64,000 nt of DNA from Devosia neptuniae (GTDB lineage Bacteria > Pseudomonadota > Alphaproteobacteria > Rhizobiales > Devosiaceae). Below are positions 47,503-56,650 of the stretch, one piece after another (within the stretch, counting starts at the first letter, position 1; each line of letters opens with the position of its first letter). The stretch covers positions 1,488,001 to 1,552,000 of the forward strand of contig NZ_CP104965.1 in the NCBI RefSeq assembly GCF_025452235.1. The letters are read 5' to 3'. The notes under the pieces are model-generated. The model did not search any database and was not told the origin of the DNA. It was given only the letters and a program-made list of their open reading frames with translations. The translations under genes were made by a program, and so were the position numbers.

Positions 47503-49113
47503 CTATTTGCGTGTGATCTCGCCGAGCGGCAGGTTGCAGCAGGCGCTATAGCGGACCCCGGCCAAATCGCTGCTATAGGCCAGCACCAGGTTGGGGCTGA
47601 CCAACGGGATGATGATCTTCTCCTTGATCATCTCGAGGCCGATCTGGTTGTAGAGCGCATTGCTGGCATCGCCCGTTGCGGCGAGGGCCTTGGCGTAGAG
47701 ATCGGTTTCGGTGGCGTTGATCACCGCTTCCGGAGTCGTGCCGCCAGCGCGGGCAGCCCATGGCGTACCCTCGATCATGGCAAAATAAGCCACATATTGG
47801 CCGCTGCCGTAGTAATCGGGTGCGTAGTAGACAGCGGTGACAGGAATGCCATCCCCGGTCAGTTGATCACGCCAGACCGGGTAGGTCTGGGGCTGCAGGT
47901 TGATAGTGACGCCCACGGCAGCGAAATCCTGCTGCACTTTTTGCATCATCATGTTGAGATCGACGCCATAGACGTTGTCATTGGGGTAGACGGCATCGAG
48001 TGTGAGCCCGTCCGGAAAACCGGCTTCGGCCAGCAGGGCCTTGGCCTTGTCGATATCCTGGCTGAGTTCCGGCAGGCCGGCGGTTCCGGGAAAGCCATTC
48101 GGAATGGGTGAGGCCTGCTTGAAGCCATTGCCGCCGACGGTGAATTCGAGCATGCCATCATAATCGATGGCCAGCGCCAGCGCCTCTCGCACCGCCGGGG
48201 TCAGCACACCCTGAGCCGAGGCGGCGCCGGGGCTGAAGGCCACATAAACGAAGTTGAACGAGGGCACGACTTCAGTGATGACATCGGGCGACGAGATCGA
48301 GGTGGCGGTGTCGGGATCGATCTGCATGGCGATATCGACGGCGCCCGATTCCAGAGCCTGGGCCTGGCTGACGGCATCCTGCACCTGGGTGATGACCACC
48401 GCGGAAAAGGGCGATTTGGTGCCGTAATAGGCATCGTTACGGGCAAAGCGCAGTTCACTCTCGGGCTTGTAGCCGGCAAGCGTGAAGGGGCCGCTGCCGG
48501 CCGAGTTTTCGAAGAACCAGGTTTCGGCCGTGTCGGCAGTCGCAGCCGTTTCATCCGCAATGGCGCCGGCTTCGATGGCGACGTCGGAATTGATGATGCC
48601 CGCATAGCTCGCCGAGATTTTGTTGATGAACTCGGAGTCGGGCGCGGCCACCGTGATCCTGACGGTCTTGGGATCGACCTCCTCGATGGCAGTCATGCCG
48701 TCCATCAGAAAAGCTGGCGAGCCCTTGAGGTTGAGCAGGCGCTGCAGGCTCCACGCCACGTCCTTGGCCTCGACCGGCGAGCCGTCAGCGAATACGGCCT
48801 CGGGCTTGAGGTGGAAGGTGAATTGGGTGGTTTCCGGATTGATATCCCAACTGGTGGCCAGGGCTGGCACCAGCGTCTGGTTGTCGGGCGCCAGGGTGAC
48901 CAGCGTTTCATAGGTGGCACTGAGATAGATCTGACAGGTGTCGCAGAACGCCCGGGCCGGATCGAGCGAGTTGACGTCCATGGACCGCGCGATGACCAGG
49001 GTGTCGCTATCCTGAGCGAAGGTGGCTGGGGCGCCTGACATAAGGGCAAAGGTACCGGTGACGGCAAGCAGGTAGCGGCGGGACATACGGGCAGGAAGAC
49101 GCATTTGGGGCAT
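47503..49113 (-). CDS. Peptide ABC transporter substrate-binding protein
   Basis: A 536-residue periplasmic binding protein of SBP family 5 (DppA/OppA). The signal peptide spans residues 1-34 with an RR motif (SRRYLLAV) and ends ATFAQD. The mature start DTLVIARSMDVNSLDPARAF and the later PDNQTLVPALATSW are typical. The ligand cannot be deduced. The upstream aminotransferase and the downstream permease, ATPase and EamA genes suggest an amino compound rather than general peptides. The cysteine pair in FCDTCQIY is notable. Confidence 0.92.
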   Translation of the reverse strand: MPQMRLPARMSRRYLLAVTGTFALMSGAPATFAQDSDTLVIARSMDVNSLDPARAFCDTCQIYLSATYETLVTLAPDNQTLVPALATSWDINPETTQFTFHLKPEAVFADGSPVEAKDVAWSLQRLLNLKGSPAFLMDGMTAIEEVDPKTVRITVAAPDSEFINKISASYAGIINSDVAIEAGAIADETAATADTAETWFFENSAGSGPFTLAGYKPESELRFARNDAYYGTKSPFSAVVITQVQDAVSQAQALESGAVDIAMQIDPDTATSISSPDVITEVVPSFNFVYVAFSPGAASAQGVLTPAVREALALAIDYDGMLEFTVGGNGFKQASPIPNGFPGTAGLPELSQDIDKAKALLAEAGFPDGLTLDAVYPNDNVYGVDLNMMMQKVQQDFAAVGVTINLQPQTYPVWRDQLTGDGIPVTAVYYAPDYYGSGQYVAYFAMIEGTPWAARAGGTTPEAVINATETDLYAKALAATGDASNALYNQIGLEMIKEKIIIPLVSPNLVLAYSSDLAGVRYSACCNLPLGEITRK

Positions 49114-49142
49114 TGCGGGCAGTCCTTGCGTTCGGTGGGAGG

Positions 49143-50423
49143 TCAGCTGGCCAGCAGGCGCTTGAGCACGCCGAGCTTGGCCTGGGGTTCGAGCGTCGTC
49201 CGGTTGGCCTGCAGGTCGGCGAAGGCCGCGCCGGTGGCCTCAAGGGTTTTGGCCACGTCGGCCTCGGTCATCGCCGCGTTGATGAACATGTTGTGGTAAG
49301 GGCTGAGATAGGCGCCGTGCTTCATGGCGAGCTGGCACCAGCGGTAGCCGAAGCGCCAATCGGGATCGTCGTCGAAGAGGATTTGCGGCATCTGCACGGG
49401 GCCGGTCTGGCGGATGGAGAAGCCATATTGGCTGGCCTGGGCATCGAGCGAGGTGCGCAGCAGCGTGCCGATCGTGACCAATTGCTTGAGATAGTCGGTT
49501 TCGCGCACCAGCTTCATGGTGGCGAGCGCCGCGGCCATCGGCACCGCCGAGAACCAGAATGAGCCGGTAACGAACATGGACTCGACGGCCTTGCGCGCTT
49601 TGTTGGCGCCCAGCACGGCCGAAATGGGCTGGCCGTTGCCGATCACCTTGCCGAAACAGGCGATATCGGGATCGACATCGACGGTTTCCCAGGTGCAGCC
49701 GCGCGTCAGGCGGAACCCGGCGCGCACGTCATCGACGATCAGCAGCGCATCAAGCTCGTCGCACAGCTTGCGCACGCCGCGGGCGTAATCCGCATCGACA
49801 TGGGACTGATCGGAAAAGGTCTCGTGCTTGAACGGGGTGGCGAAGACACCGGCAACATCGTCGCCGGCAAACTTGGCGGCTTTGGTGAGGCTGTCCAGAT
49901 CATTGTAGTCGAAATAGATGATGTGGGCCCGGTCTTCCGGTACGATGCCCGACATGCCCGGCGTATTCCAAGGGGCGGAGCCATGGTAGGAGCCGCGCGC
50001 CACAAGGATCTTCTTCTTGCCGCGATAGGCCCGCGCGGCAACCATGGCGATGGAGGTGGCGTCGCCGCCATTCTTGCAGAACATGGCCCAATCGGCGTGG
50101 CGCACCATGGAGACCATGGTCTCGGCCAGCTCGACCATGCCGGGACCAGGACCCGTCATGGTGTCGCCCCGCGCCAGTTGTTCGACGATGGCGGATTGGA
50201 CTTCCGGGCGGGCATAGCCCATCAGGTTGGGGCCATAGGCGCACATATAGTCGATATACTCGTTGCCATCGATGTCCCAAAGCCGGGTCCCCTCGGCCTT
50301 GGCGAAGAATTGCGGAAAATCGTCGGGCATCATGGCGACCGACTCGTGGCCGTACATACCGTTGGGAATGACCTGATGGGCCCGTTCCTGCAATTGCTTG
50401 TCGCGTGTGTTGCTCCAGACCAT
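49143..50423 (-). CDS. Class III PLP-dependent aminotransferase (HemL-like)
   Basis: A 426-residue fold-type I aminotransferase resembling glutamate-1-semialdehyde aminomutase and related omega-aminotransferases. The cofactor Lys is in CFGKVIGNGQPISA at about residue 259. The aspartate that contacts the pyridine N is in DALLIVDDVRAGFR, and ARGSYHGSAPWNT is also typical. Clustering with a transporter argues for a catabolic transaminase rather than the heme-pathway HemL. The ATG at 50423 has GGGAGGA 6 nt upstream. It is the first gene of a probable seven-gene operon (aminotransferase, binding protein, B, C, D, F, EamA). Confidence 0.9.
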   Translation of the reverse strand: MVWSNTRDKQLQERAHQVIPNGMYGHESVAMMPDDFPQFFAKAEGTRLWDIDGNEYIDYMCAYGPNLMGYARPEVQSAIVEQLARGDTMTGPGPGMVELAETMVSMVRHADWAMFCKNGGDATSIAMVAARAYRGKKKILVARGSYHGSAPWNTPGMSGIVPEDRAHIIYFDYNDLDSLTKAAKFAGDDVAGVFATPFKHETFSDQSHVDADYARGVRKLCDELDALLIVDDVRAGFRLTRGCTWETVDVDPDIACFGKVIGNGQPISAVLGANKARKAVESMFVTGSFWFSAVPMAAALATMKLVRETDYLKQLVTIGTLLRTSLDAQASQYGFSIRQTGPVQMPQILFDDDPDWRFGYRWCQLAMKHGAYLSPYHNMFINAAMTEADVAKTLEATGAAFADLQANRTTLEPQAKLGVLKRLLAS

Positions 50424-50691
50424 GGCTGTCCTCCCTGCATTGGCAGCGCGCAACGGCGCCTCTATGACAGGCAGGTTAGGGACAGAAAATTCGGTCTTCA
50501 AGCAGCTATTGATGCGAAACTAGTCATCTGCAAGAAATGCGCATCTGTTATGCAAATTTTGTCCAGGTGTCACATAAATTCCCGGAATTCGCGTGTTTCG
50601 CCGCTATTGGCTCGCAAAAACTCGACCTCTTACGGCCGAGCTGCAACACCCGCAGTTAGAAGGGAAGGCGATAAAGTGATAGAATATTCGA

Positions 50692-51387
50692 TTATCTTGT
50701 CACGATGGCATGTGGCGGTCGCGGCGCGAGCTGTTCCGGCAGGAAGCAGCGGAGATAGGCGATGGCCGCGCGGGAGCTTTCAGCCACGTAGACGTCCTCG
50801 ATGGTGCCGTGCTCGGCATAGGAAATGGCCCAGATGCCGTCCATGATGCCGATCGAAACGGCGAGCCAGAATTCAAGATTGAGTAGACCGCTGCAATCAA
50901 AGCGCTGGCGCAGGTCCTCGGCGCGGCTCACCGCCAGAGCGGCGTTACCGCGCAGATCGAGATGACGCACTTCAACGCTGACGCCGGCACCCATGAACAG
51001 GCGCAACGCGGCGGGATGGCGATTGAGGTAGCGCGCACCATTGCGCTGGCGCATCCGGATCAGGTCCTGCCATTCGCTCGGCTCGGGATCGAGCGGCTGG
51101 CGCGCTAGATTGGCGAGATCGCGGTGGTAACGGCCGGCCAGTGCCACCAAAGCGGCGTTTCGATTGGGGAAGAAATGGTAGACCGAGGGCAGGGGCACTC
51201 CGGCCTGCTCGGCAATGGTGGCCAGGCTGATATCGTCATTGTGCGAATAGGCCAAAAGATGCTCGGTGGCGTCGAGTAGCACTTCCACACGCTTGACCCC
51301 ACGGGCCCGCAGCGGCCGGCGCGGCACCGAGCGACGCTCGATTTCCTCCGGGCTGACCGACTTCCGCCGAACGAGTCCTCTATCCAT
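50692..51387 (-). CDS. TetR family transcriptional regulator
   Basis: A 231-residue regulator. The N-terminal HTH covers about residues 28-75 (RVEVLLDATEHLL, DISLATIAEQAGVPLPSVYHFFPN), the classic TetR pattern. The ligand domain is undefined. I chose the ATG at 51387 with an AGGGG box. Longer in-frame readings to 51534 lack support. It lies on the same strand, 268 bp upstream of the aminotransferase operon, and is the likely local regulator. The relatively AT-rich gap 50424-50691 has no gene and should contain the operon promoter. Confidence 0.88.
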   Translation of the reverse strand: MDRGLVRRKSVSPEEIERRSVPRRPLRARGVKRVEVLLDATEHLLAYSHNDDISLATIAEQAGVPLPSVYHFFPNRNAALVALAGRYHRDLANLARQPLDPEPSEWQDLIRMRQRNGARYLNRHPAALRLFMGAGVSVEVRHLDLRGNAALAVSRAEDLRQRFDCSGLLNLEFWLAVSIGIMDGIWAISYAEHGTIEDVYVAESSRAAIAYLRCFLPEQLAPRPPHAIVTR

Positions 51388-51648
51388 CTGCAGACCCCTG
51401 TTATGGCCAGGACAATATAGCATCATCAAGGGTTGCCAAGGACAGGTGTCGGCCCGGTACTTGGGCAGGCGTTTGCTGACATGCAGGCGGGCGTCTCGTG
51501 GCGCGCATGCGCCTTTGGGTGAACCATGACGCATCCCCGGCGTTCAGGTTCTGAGGGCGCCTGTTGTGGGAGGCGGAGATGAGCGCCACTGGAATCGAAG
51601 CTTTCGAGATGTCGTTGCGGGTGTGCGGCGCGCGTGGGGAGAGCTGAT

Positions 51649-52974
51649 ATGGATAGTCTTGAACTCAGGCCGGAAGCGGCTTTCGAGATAGGGCACGCGA
51701 TCAAGGCTGCGTGCCAGCCATTGCCCGACCCAGACGAATCCGTTGCCTTCGGCGCATTTTTCGAACAATTCGCCGATGCGCGGGTGGTGCTGCTGGGCGA
51801 GGCCTCGCATGGCACCTCCGAATTCTATCGGGCACGGGCCGCCATCACCCGCAATCTGATCACCCATCATGGTTTCAACATCGTCGCGGTGGAGGCCGAC
51901 TGGCCCGACGCCAGCCGCATCGACCGCTATGTCCGCCACCGCGGCGCGGGGCGCTATGATGAGGACTCGTTCGCGAGATTCCCCACCTGGATGTGGCGCA
52001 ACCGGGAGGTCGGGGAGTTCATTACCTGGCTCCGCGCGCACAACGAGGCGCTGCCGATGGAGCGGCGGGCCGAGTTTCGCGGGCTCGATGTCTATTCGCT
52101 GCGCAGCTCGATCGCGGCCGTTCTGCATTATCTTGACCGGGTCGATCCGGAGGGGGCCGCCATGGCGCGGCGGCGCTATGGATGCCTCACGCCCTGGCAA
52201 AGCGAACCGGCCTGGTACGGCCGGGCCGTCGTAAGCGGAGAGCGTGACCCTTGCGAGGATGACGTCGTGGCCCAGCTGGAGGAGCTGTTGTCGCGCCAGT
52301 TCGACTATGCCGCCAAGGACGGCGAAGACTTTGCCGATGCGGCGCAAAATGCCCGCATCGTACGCGCGGCCGAGCAATATTACCGCATCATGTATCGCGG
52401 CTCGAACGATTCCTGGAACCTGCGCGACCGCCACATGTTCGAGACCCTGCAGCACCTGCTGGAGCGGCGTGGTCCCGACGCAAAACTGATCGTATGGGCG
52501 CATAATTCCCATATCGGCGATGCGGCCGCGACTGCCATGGGCTGGCGCGGCCAGTTCAATATCGGGGAACTCTGCCGCACTGCGTTCGGCGACAGCGCCG
52601 TGCTGATCGGGTTCGGCACCGACCGGGGCAGTGTGGCAGCGGCCGATGACTGGGACGCGCCGATGCAGATCAAGACCGTGCTGCCCTCCCGTCCCGATTC
52701 CTACGAGCGGGTGTTCCGCCATACCGGAATTGCCCGCTCGTTGATCGACCTGCGTGAACCCGGCGAAGTCCGCGAGGCGCTATCGCAGCCGCGGCTGGAG
52801 CGCGCCATCGGGGTGATCTACCGGCCCGAGACCGAGTTGCAGAGCCATTATTTCGAGGCGGTGCTGCCCGAGCAATTCGATGCCTATGTCTGGTTCGAGG
52901 ATACCAGAGCCATTGCCCCATTGCCGAGCAGCCGGCCGCATGGTGTGCCCGAGACCTATCCGTTTGGAGTCTAG
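51649..52974 (+). CDS. Erythromycin esterase family protein
   Basis: A 441-residue protein of the erythromycin esterase (EreA/EreB-like) superfamily. The N-terminal VVLLGEASHGTSEFYRARAAIT contains the catalytic Glu/His pair. VAVEADWPDASRID and LIVWAHNSHIGDA with a further active-site His are also typical. Most chromosomal members are not proven macrolide esterases, so resistance should not be assumed. The ATG at 51649 has a GGAGAG box. A GTG 15 nt earlier is possible. It lies 43 nt upstream of a phosphoribosyltransferase gene. The 261-bp gap before it holds no gene. Confidence 0.92.
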   Translation: MDSLELRPEAAFEIGHAIKAACQPLPDPDESVAFGAFFEQFADARVVLLGEASHGTSEFYRARAAITRNLITHHGFNIVAVEADWPDASRIDRYVRHRGAGRYDEDSFARFPTWMWRNREVGEFITWLRAHNEALPMERRAEFRGLDVYSLRSSIAAVLHYLDRVDPEGAAMARRRYGCLTPWQSEPAWYGRAVVSGERDPCEDDVVAQLEELLSRQFDYAAKDGEDFADAAQNARIVRAAEQYYRIMYRGSNDSWNLRDRHMFETLQHLLERRGPDAKLIVWAHNSHIGDAAATAMGWRGQFNIGELCRTAFGDSAVLIGFGTDRGSVAAADDWDAPMQIKTVLPSRPDSYERVFRHTGIARSLIDLREPGEVREALSQPRLERAIGVIYRPETELQSHYFEAVLPEQFDAYVWFEDTRAIAPLPSSRPHGVPETYPFGV

Positions 52975-53017
52975 CCATGCGCGCGGCCGGCCGGCAGCGT
53001 CAAGGGGAGTTAAGCCC

Positions 53018-53689
53018 ATGTTTGCGACATCAGCCCTGTTCACCGACCGCCGGGAGGCCGGACGGCGCTTGGCCAAGGCGGTTGCTGCCCTGGGGCTCAG
53101 CGATCCGATTGTCCTGGCGCTGCCGCGTGGCGGGGTGCCGGTGGCCCTGGAAGTTGCACTAGCCTTGCGGGCGCCGCTCGATCTGCTGCTGGTGCGCAAG
53201 CTTGGCGCTCCGGGACATGAAGAATACGGCATTGGGGCGCTGGTCGACGGCGCAGATCCGCAGATCGTGCTCAATGACGAAGCGATGGCGATCATCAAGC
53301 CGCCGCCGGACTATGTGGAGGCCGAGACACAGCGCCAGCTGATCGAGCTCGAACGCCGCCGCAAGGCCTATCTTGGTTCCCGCCAGGCGCTGCCGGTAAA
53401 AGGGGAAACCGTGGTCATCGTGGATGATGGCATCGCCACCGGCAGCACGATCACCGTCGCATTGCGCGCCTTGCGCAAGGCCGGCGCCGCCGGGGTGGTG
53501 CTCGCCGTTCCCGTGGCGCCGCTCGATACGATCGATCGCCTGCGCGAGGAGGCCGACGGGGTGGTGTGTCTCGCGACCCCAGAGCCTTTCGGCTCGGTCG
53601 GCCAGCACTATGTCAGCTTCGGGCAGACCAGTGACCAGGAGGTGGTCGATCTGCTTGCGGCAGCTGCTGCCGGCCGGCACGCCGGGTGA
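53018..53689 (+). CDS. Phosphoribosyltransferase family protein paired with the esterase
   Basis: A 223-residue type I PRTase-fold protein. The PRPP-binding loop VVIVDDGIATGSTITVALRAL is intact. The N-terminal LFTDRREAGRRLAKAV and IVLALPRGGVPVALEVA match the stand-alone PRTases that accompany or fuse to erythromycin esterase domains, as in Mycobacterium tuberculosis Rv2030c. Its base substrate is unknown. AAGGGGAG lies 9 nt before the ATG. The pair looks like a functional unit, often linked to stress or dormancy genes. Confidence 0.9.
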   Translation: MFATSALFTDRREAGRRLAKAVAALGLSDPIVLALPRGGVPVALEVALALRAPLDLLLVRKLGAPGHEEYGIGALVDGADPQIVLNDEAMAIIKPPPDYVEAETQRQLIELERRRKAYLGSRQALPVKGETVVIVDDGIATGSTITVALRALRKAGAAGVVLAVPVAPLDTIDRLREEADGVVCLATPEPFGSVGQHYVSFGQTSDQEVVDLLAAAAAGRHAG

Positions 53690-53721
53690 GATCGGAAGGC
53701 AGGCCCATGATGCCCGCTGTT

Positions 53722-54663
53722 CTAAACCCGGTCGCGGAGTGACCGGCGCAGCAATTGGGGCGATTGCCCCAGGACGCGCAGGAAGGCGCGCCGCATCCGG
53801 CCGGCATCCTTGAGGCCGATCTGGCGGGCGATTTCTTCCAGGCTGCTACTCCCGGCCTCGACGGCGTCGCGTGCAGCGGCAACCCGAAGCTGCTCGATGG
53901 CCTTGGCCGGTGTGGTGCCCATTTCGCGCAGAAAGGCGCGCGAGAAATTGCGCGGGCTCATTGCGGCGTGTTCGGCAAGCTGCTCGACCGTCAGCGCCTC
54001 GCCCAGATTTGCCCTGGCCCAGTCGAGCAGAGCCGCGAAGCGTCCGGATCGTCCGCCCAGCTCCAGCAGGCCCGAAAATTGCGATTGTCCGCCGGGGCGG
54101 CGGTTGTGCACCACGAGTTGCTGGGCGGTGCGGCGGGCGATCGAGGGGCCGTGATCGTCTTCGATCAGGGCGAGTGCGAGGTCGATGCCGGCGGAAATTC
54201 CGGCCGAGGTCCACATGTCGCCGTCGCGCGTGAAGATACGGTCGGGCTCCAGACGCACACGCGGGTAGTGGCGCCGGAAACGCTCGGTACTTTCCCAATG
54301 GGTGGTGGCCAAGCGCCCGTCAAGCCGGCCGGCCTCGGCCAGCAGGAAGGCCCCCGAGCACACGCTGGCGAGCCGGCGGGGGTGGATGGTTTTCAGCCAG
54401 TCCACCACGGCGTGGAAGGCGGCCATGTCCCAGACCAGCTGGCCACCCGAGACGATGATGGTGTCGAGTCCGTCCGTGCCGAGCGGCCCCGCCGCCAATT
54501 CGAGACCGCTGGAGCTGGTGACCATGCCGGCGGAGGGTGCCAGGATTTCAAGGGCATAACCATCCGGCACATAGCGGGACGCGATCTCGAATGCTGCCGT
54601 CGGGCCGACGACGTCGAGGAATTGAAAGCCTGGATGAATGACGAAACCAATGCTGCGCGGCAT
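53722..54663 (-). CDS. GlxA-type AraC family regulator with DJ-1/PfpI-like domain
   Basis: A 313-residue regulator. The N-terminal class I amidotransferase-like domain (about 1-190) has IGFVIHPGFQFLDVVGP and the nucleophile-elbow SVCSGAFLLAEAGRLDGRLATTHW. The C-terminal AraC HTH pair (about 215-310) has LTVEQLAEHAAMSPRNFSRAF and a second helix-turn-helix around EEIARQIG. It is transcribed divergently from a membrane-anchored DJ-1/PfpI protein whose core domain it resembles, so that gene is the likely target. It probably senses a small ligand. Confidence 0.92.
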   Translation of the reverse strand: MPRSIGFVIHPGFQFLDVVGPTAAFEIASRYVPDGYALEILAPSAGMVTSSSGLELAAGPLGTDGLDTIIVSGGQLVWDMAAFHAVVDWLKTIHPRRLASVCSGAFLLAEAGRLDGRLATTHWESTERFRRHYPRVRLEPDRIFTRDGDMWTSAGISAGIDLALALIEDDHGPSIARRTAQQLVVHNRRPGGQSQFSGLLELGGRSGRFAALLDWARANLGEALTVEQLAEHAAMSPRNFSRAFLREMGTTPAKAIEQLRVAAARDAVEAGSSSLEEIARQIGLKDAGRMRRAFLRVLGQSPQLLRRSLRDRV

Positions 54664-54681
54664 GGCCGTTTTTGCCCGATA

Positions 54682-54699
54682 TATGTCATTTCGGACATA
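54682..54699. promoter_or_regulatory. Inverted repeat in the divergent GlxA/DJ-1 promoter
   Basis: TATGTC-ATTTCG-GACATA is a perfect 6-bp inverted repeat with a 6-nt spacer, sitting in the 89-bp gap between the divergent starts at 54663 and 54753. It is a candidate operator, though AraC-type proteins more often use direct repeats. Confidence 0.5.
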
Positions 54700-54752
54700 G
54701 TCGGTCGCAGGCTAGGCTGTCGTCAAGATGCGGTTCAGCGCAGGAGAGTGGC

Positions 54753-55904
54753 GTGCGGAAACGTGGGGTCGCGGGATGGGCATTGCTCGGTATTGCCATA
54801 CTGGGGGCGGGCGGCTTTGGCATCTGGCTGGCATCCCTGCCGTCAGGGGGCGGGGCCGCGGCGCCGCCGGTGCCGGAGGCCGAGGCGGCCGCCATGCTCG
54901 AGACGCTGCGGCCCGCCAGTGCTGAGCGGCCGCTGATTGCCGTGATCGGGCTCAATGACGCGACCGAGACGACTGATTACCTCATACCGACCGGAATTCT
55001 GCGGCGGGCCAACATTGCCGATGTGCTGATGCTGGCAACGGGTCCGGGTCCGGTGCAGCTCTATCCCGCGCTCAAGGTCGAGCCTGATGCGAGCATTGCC
55101 GCATTCGACGCGGCGCATCCCGATGGCGCGGATTACGTGATCGTGCCGGCAATGAGCCGGGATGACGACCCGGCAGTCATGGCCTGGCTGCAGCAGCAAT
55201 CGGCCAAAGGGGCCATCATCATCGGCGTCTGTGCAGGGGCCAAAGTGGTCGGCGCGGCTGGCTTGCTCGATGGCAAGCGCGCCACGACGCATTGGTATTA
55301 TCTGCGCCAATTGCTGCAGCGCAACCCGACGATCGACTATGTCGCCGACCGGCGCTTCGTGGCCGACGGCAATGTCGTGACGACCACCGGTATCACCGCA
55401 TCCATGCCCATGATGCTGACGCTGATCGAGGCCATTGCCGGCCCGCAAAAGGCCAGTGCGGCGGCACGTGACCTCGGGCTTGAGCATTGGGACGCGCGGC
55501 ATGCCAGCAGCGCATTCCGGTTCACAAGGCCGTTCGCCACCACCGTGCTTGCCAATACGCTCGCCTTCTGGAATCGCGACGAGTTCGGCATTGCCCTGGA
55601 GCCGGGAATGGACGAGGTCTCGCTGGCACTGGTGGCCGATGCCTGGTCGCGGACCTACCGGTCCCACGCGACCACCTTCGCCGCTTCCATGGCGCCGGTC
55701 GTGACGGCCAATGGCTTGTCCATCCTGCCCGACCGGGACATGCAGGATTGGCCGGCGGCGGACAAAGTCTCGATATCTTCGGGCCAGAGCCCCGCCGCGG
55801 CGCTGGATCAAGGCCTTGCGGCGATCGCCGACCGATATGGCGAGGGCACAAAAAATGTGGTCGCCATGCAGCTCGAATATCCCCAATCCGACGCGATGCC
55901 GTGA
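54753..55904 (+). CDS. Membrane-anchored DJ-1/PfpI family protein
   Basis: A 383-residue protein. An N-terminal membrane anchor (about 6-28, GWALLGIAILGAGGFGIWLA) is followed by a periplasmic DJ-1/PfpI domain (about 58-240) with IIGVCAGAKVVGAAGLLDGKRATTHW, where Cys is the nucleophile. A C-terminal extension of about 140 residues without a named domain follows. The start is GTG at 54753 with AGGAGA 6 nt upstream. The export of a PfpI-like domain and its match to the adjacent regulator are unusual. Its activity is unknown; amidase, chaperone and glyoxalase-like roles are known elsewhere in the superfamily. Confidence 0.82.
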   Translation: MRKRGVAGWALLGIAILGAGGFGIWLASLPSGGGAAAPPVPEAEAAAMLETLRPASAERPLIAVIGLNDATETTDYLIPTGILRRANIADVLMLATGPGPVQLYPALKVEPDASIAAFDAAHPDGADYVIVPAMSRDDDPAVMAWLQQQSAKGAIIIGVCAGAKVVGAAGLLDGKRATTHWYYLRQLLQRNPTIDYVADRRFVADGNVVTTTGITASMPMMLTLIEAIAGPQKASAAARDLGLEHWDARHASSAFRFTRPFATTVLANTLAFWNRDEFGIALEPGMDEVSLALVADAWSRTYRSHATTFAASMAPVVTANGLSILPDRDMQDWPAADKVSISSGQSPAAALDQGLAAIADRYGEGTKNVVAMQLEYPQSDAMP

Positions 55905-55972
55905 GCAAGGCGATCGCGTCCCCGGAACGCTGCGGGTCAAAACCGCCGTTCCGGCCGCTGGATCGGTTTAGT

Positions 55973-56485
55973 TCAGTCCGCCGGACTATCCGGGTCGTCG
56001 ATATTTTCTCCCTCCCAATAGCCGAGCGGGGTCAGCCGGCCGCCTTGCTTGAAGGTGCCATCGTAACGGTGGAATCCGGAGAGACCGACATCCACGCGGA
56101 CGCGGCCGCTGTCGGGATATTCGATCACTTCGGCATTGGTATTGTTGGACAGGGCCAGATAGCGCAGCGGCTCGCTGCCGGTATTGATAAGCTGATGGGC
56201 CGCCCCGGCCGCCGGAGCCCCCAGGCAATCGCCCTGCCGCACCGGAATGCGGTCATCGCCGAAGCGGTATATCCCCTGGCCTGAAAGGATGAAGAACAGC
56301 TCATCGGACGTGTGGTGGCGATGGAACGGCATCGACGTCTTGCCGGGCGGAACGACGAGATAATTGACGCCCAGGGCCTTAAGGCCGAGCGCGGTGCCGA
56401 TTTCGGCGTATTGGTTGGCGAAGCGCGTGCCCACAATGTCCGGTTTGAGCGGCAGCGTATCAAGATTGACGACAACTTCAGCCAT
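55973..56485 (-). CDS. Cupin domain-containing protein
   Basis: A 170-residue single-domain cupin. Cupin motif 1 is visible in MPFHRHHTSDELFFILSGQGIYR, with metal-ligand His and Glu residues, and motif 2 around GAAHQLINTGSEPLRYLAL. It may act as a small-molecule isomerase, dioxygenase or sensor; the substrate is unknown. The ATG at 56485 has GGGAG 8 nt upstream. It is divergent from the ABC transporter gene and lies 68 bp from the convergent DJ-1 gene. Confidence 0.88.
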   Translation of the reverse strand: MAEVVVNLDTLPLKPDIVGTRFANQYAEIGTALGLKALGVNYLVVPPGKTSMPFHRHHTSDELFFILSGQGIYRFGDDRIPVRQGDCLGAPAAGAAHQLINTGSEPLRYLALSNNTNAEVIEYPDSGRVRVDVGLSGFHRYDGTFKQGGRLTPLGYWEGENIDDPDSPAD

Positions 56486-56650
56486 AAGCGGGACTCCCTT
56501 TCCGATCGAGCATGGCAGCTTCTAGGGAGCATCGGCCAAGCGGCCGGCGTCCGCAATGGGGCGGTTGCCGGGTCGATCCGCCGGTCGTTATTTCCTCCCC
56601 GCTGGCCGAATCGCTTAGGCTTGCAGTCCTGGCGAGGGGAGAAAGCGACC

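Noticed and set aside
51649..52974. Calling the erythromycin esterase family gene a macrolide-resistance determinant
   Set aside because: The superfamily is broad and chromosomal members paired with a phosphoribosyltransferase are not shown to inactivate macrolides.
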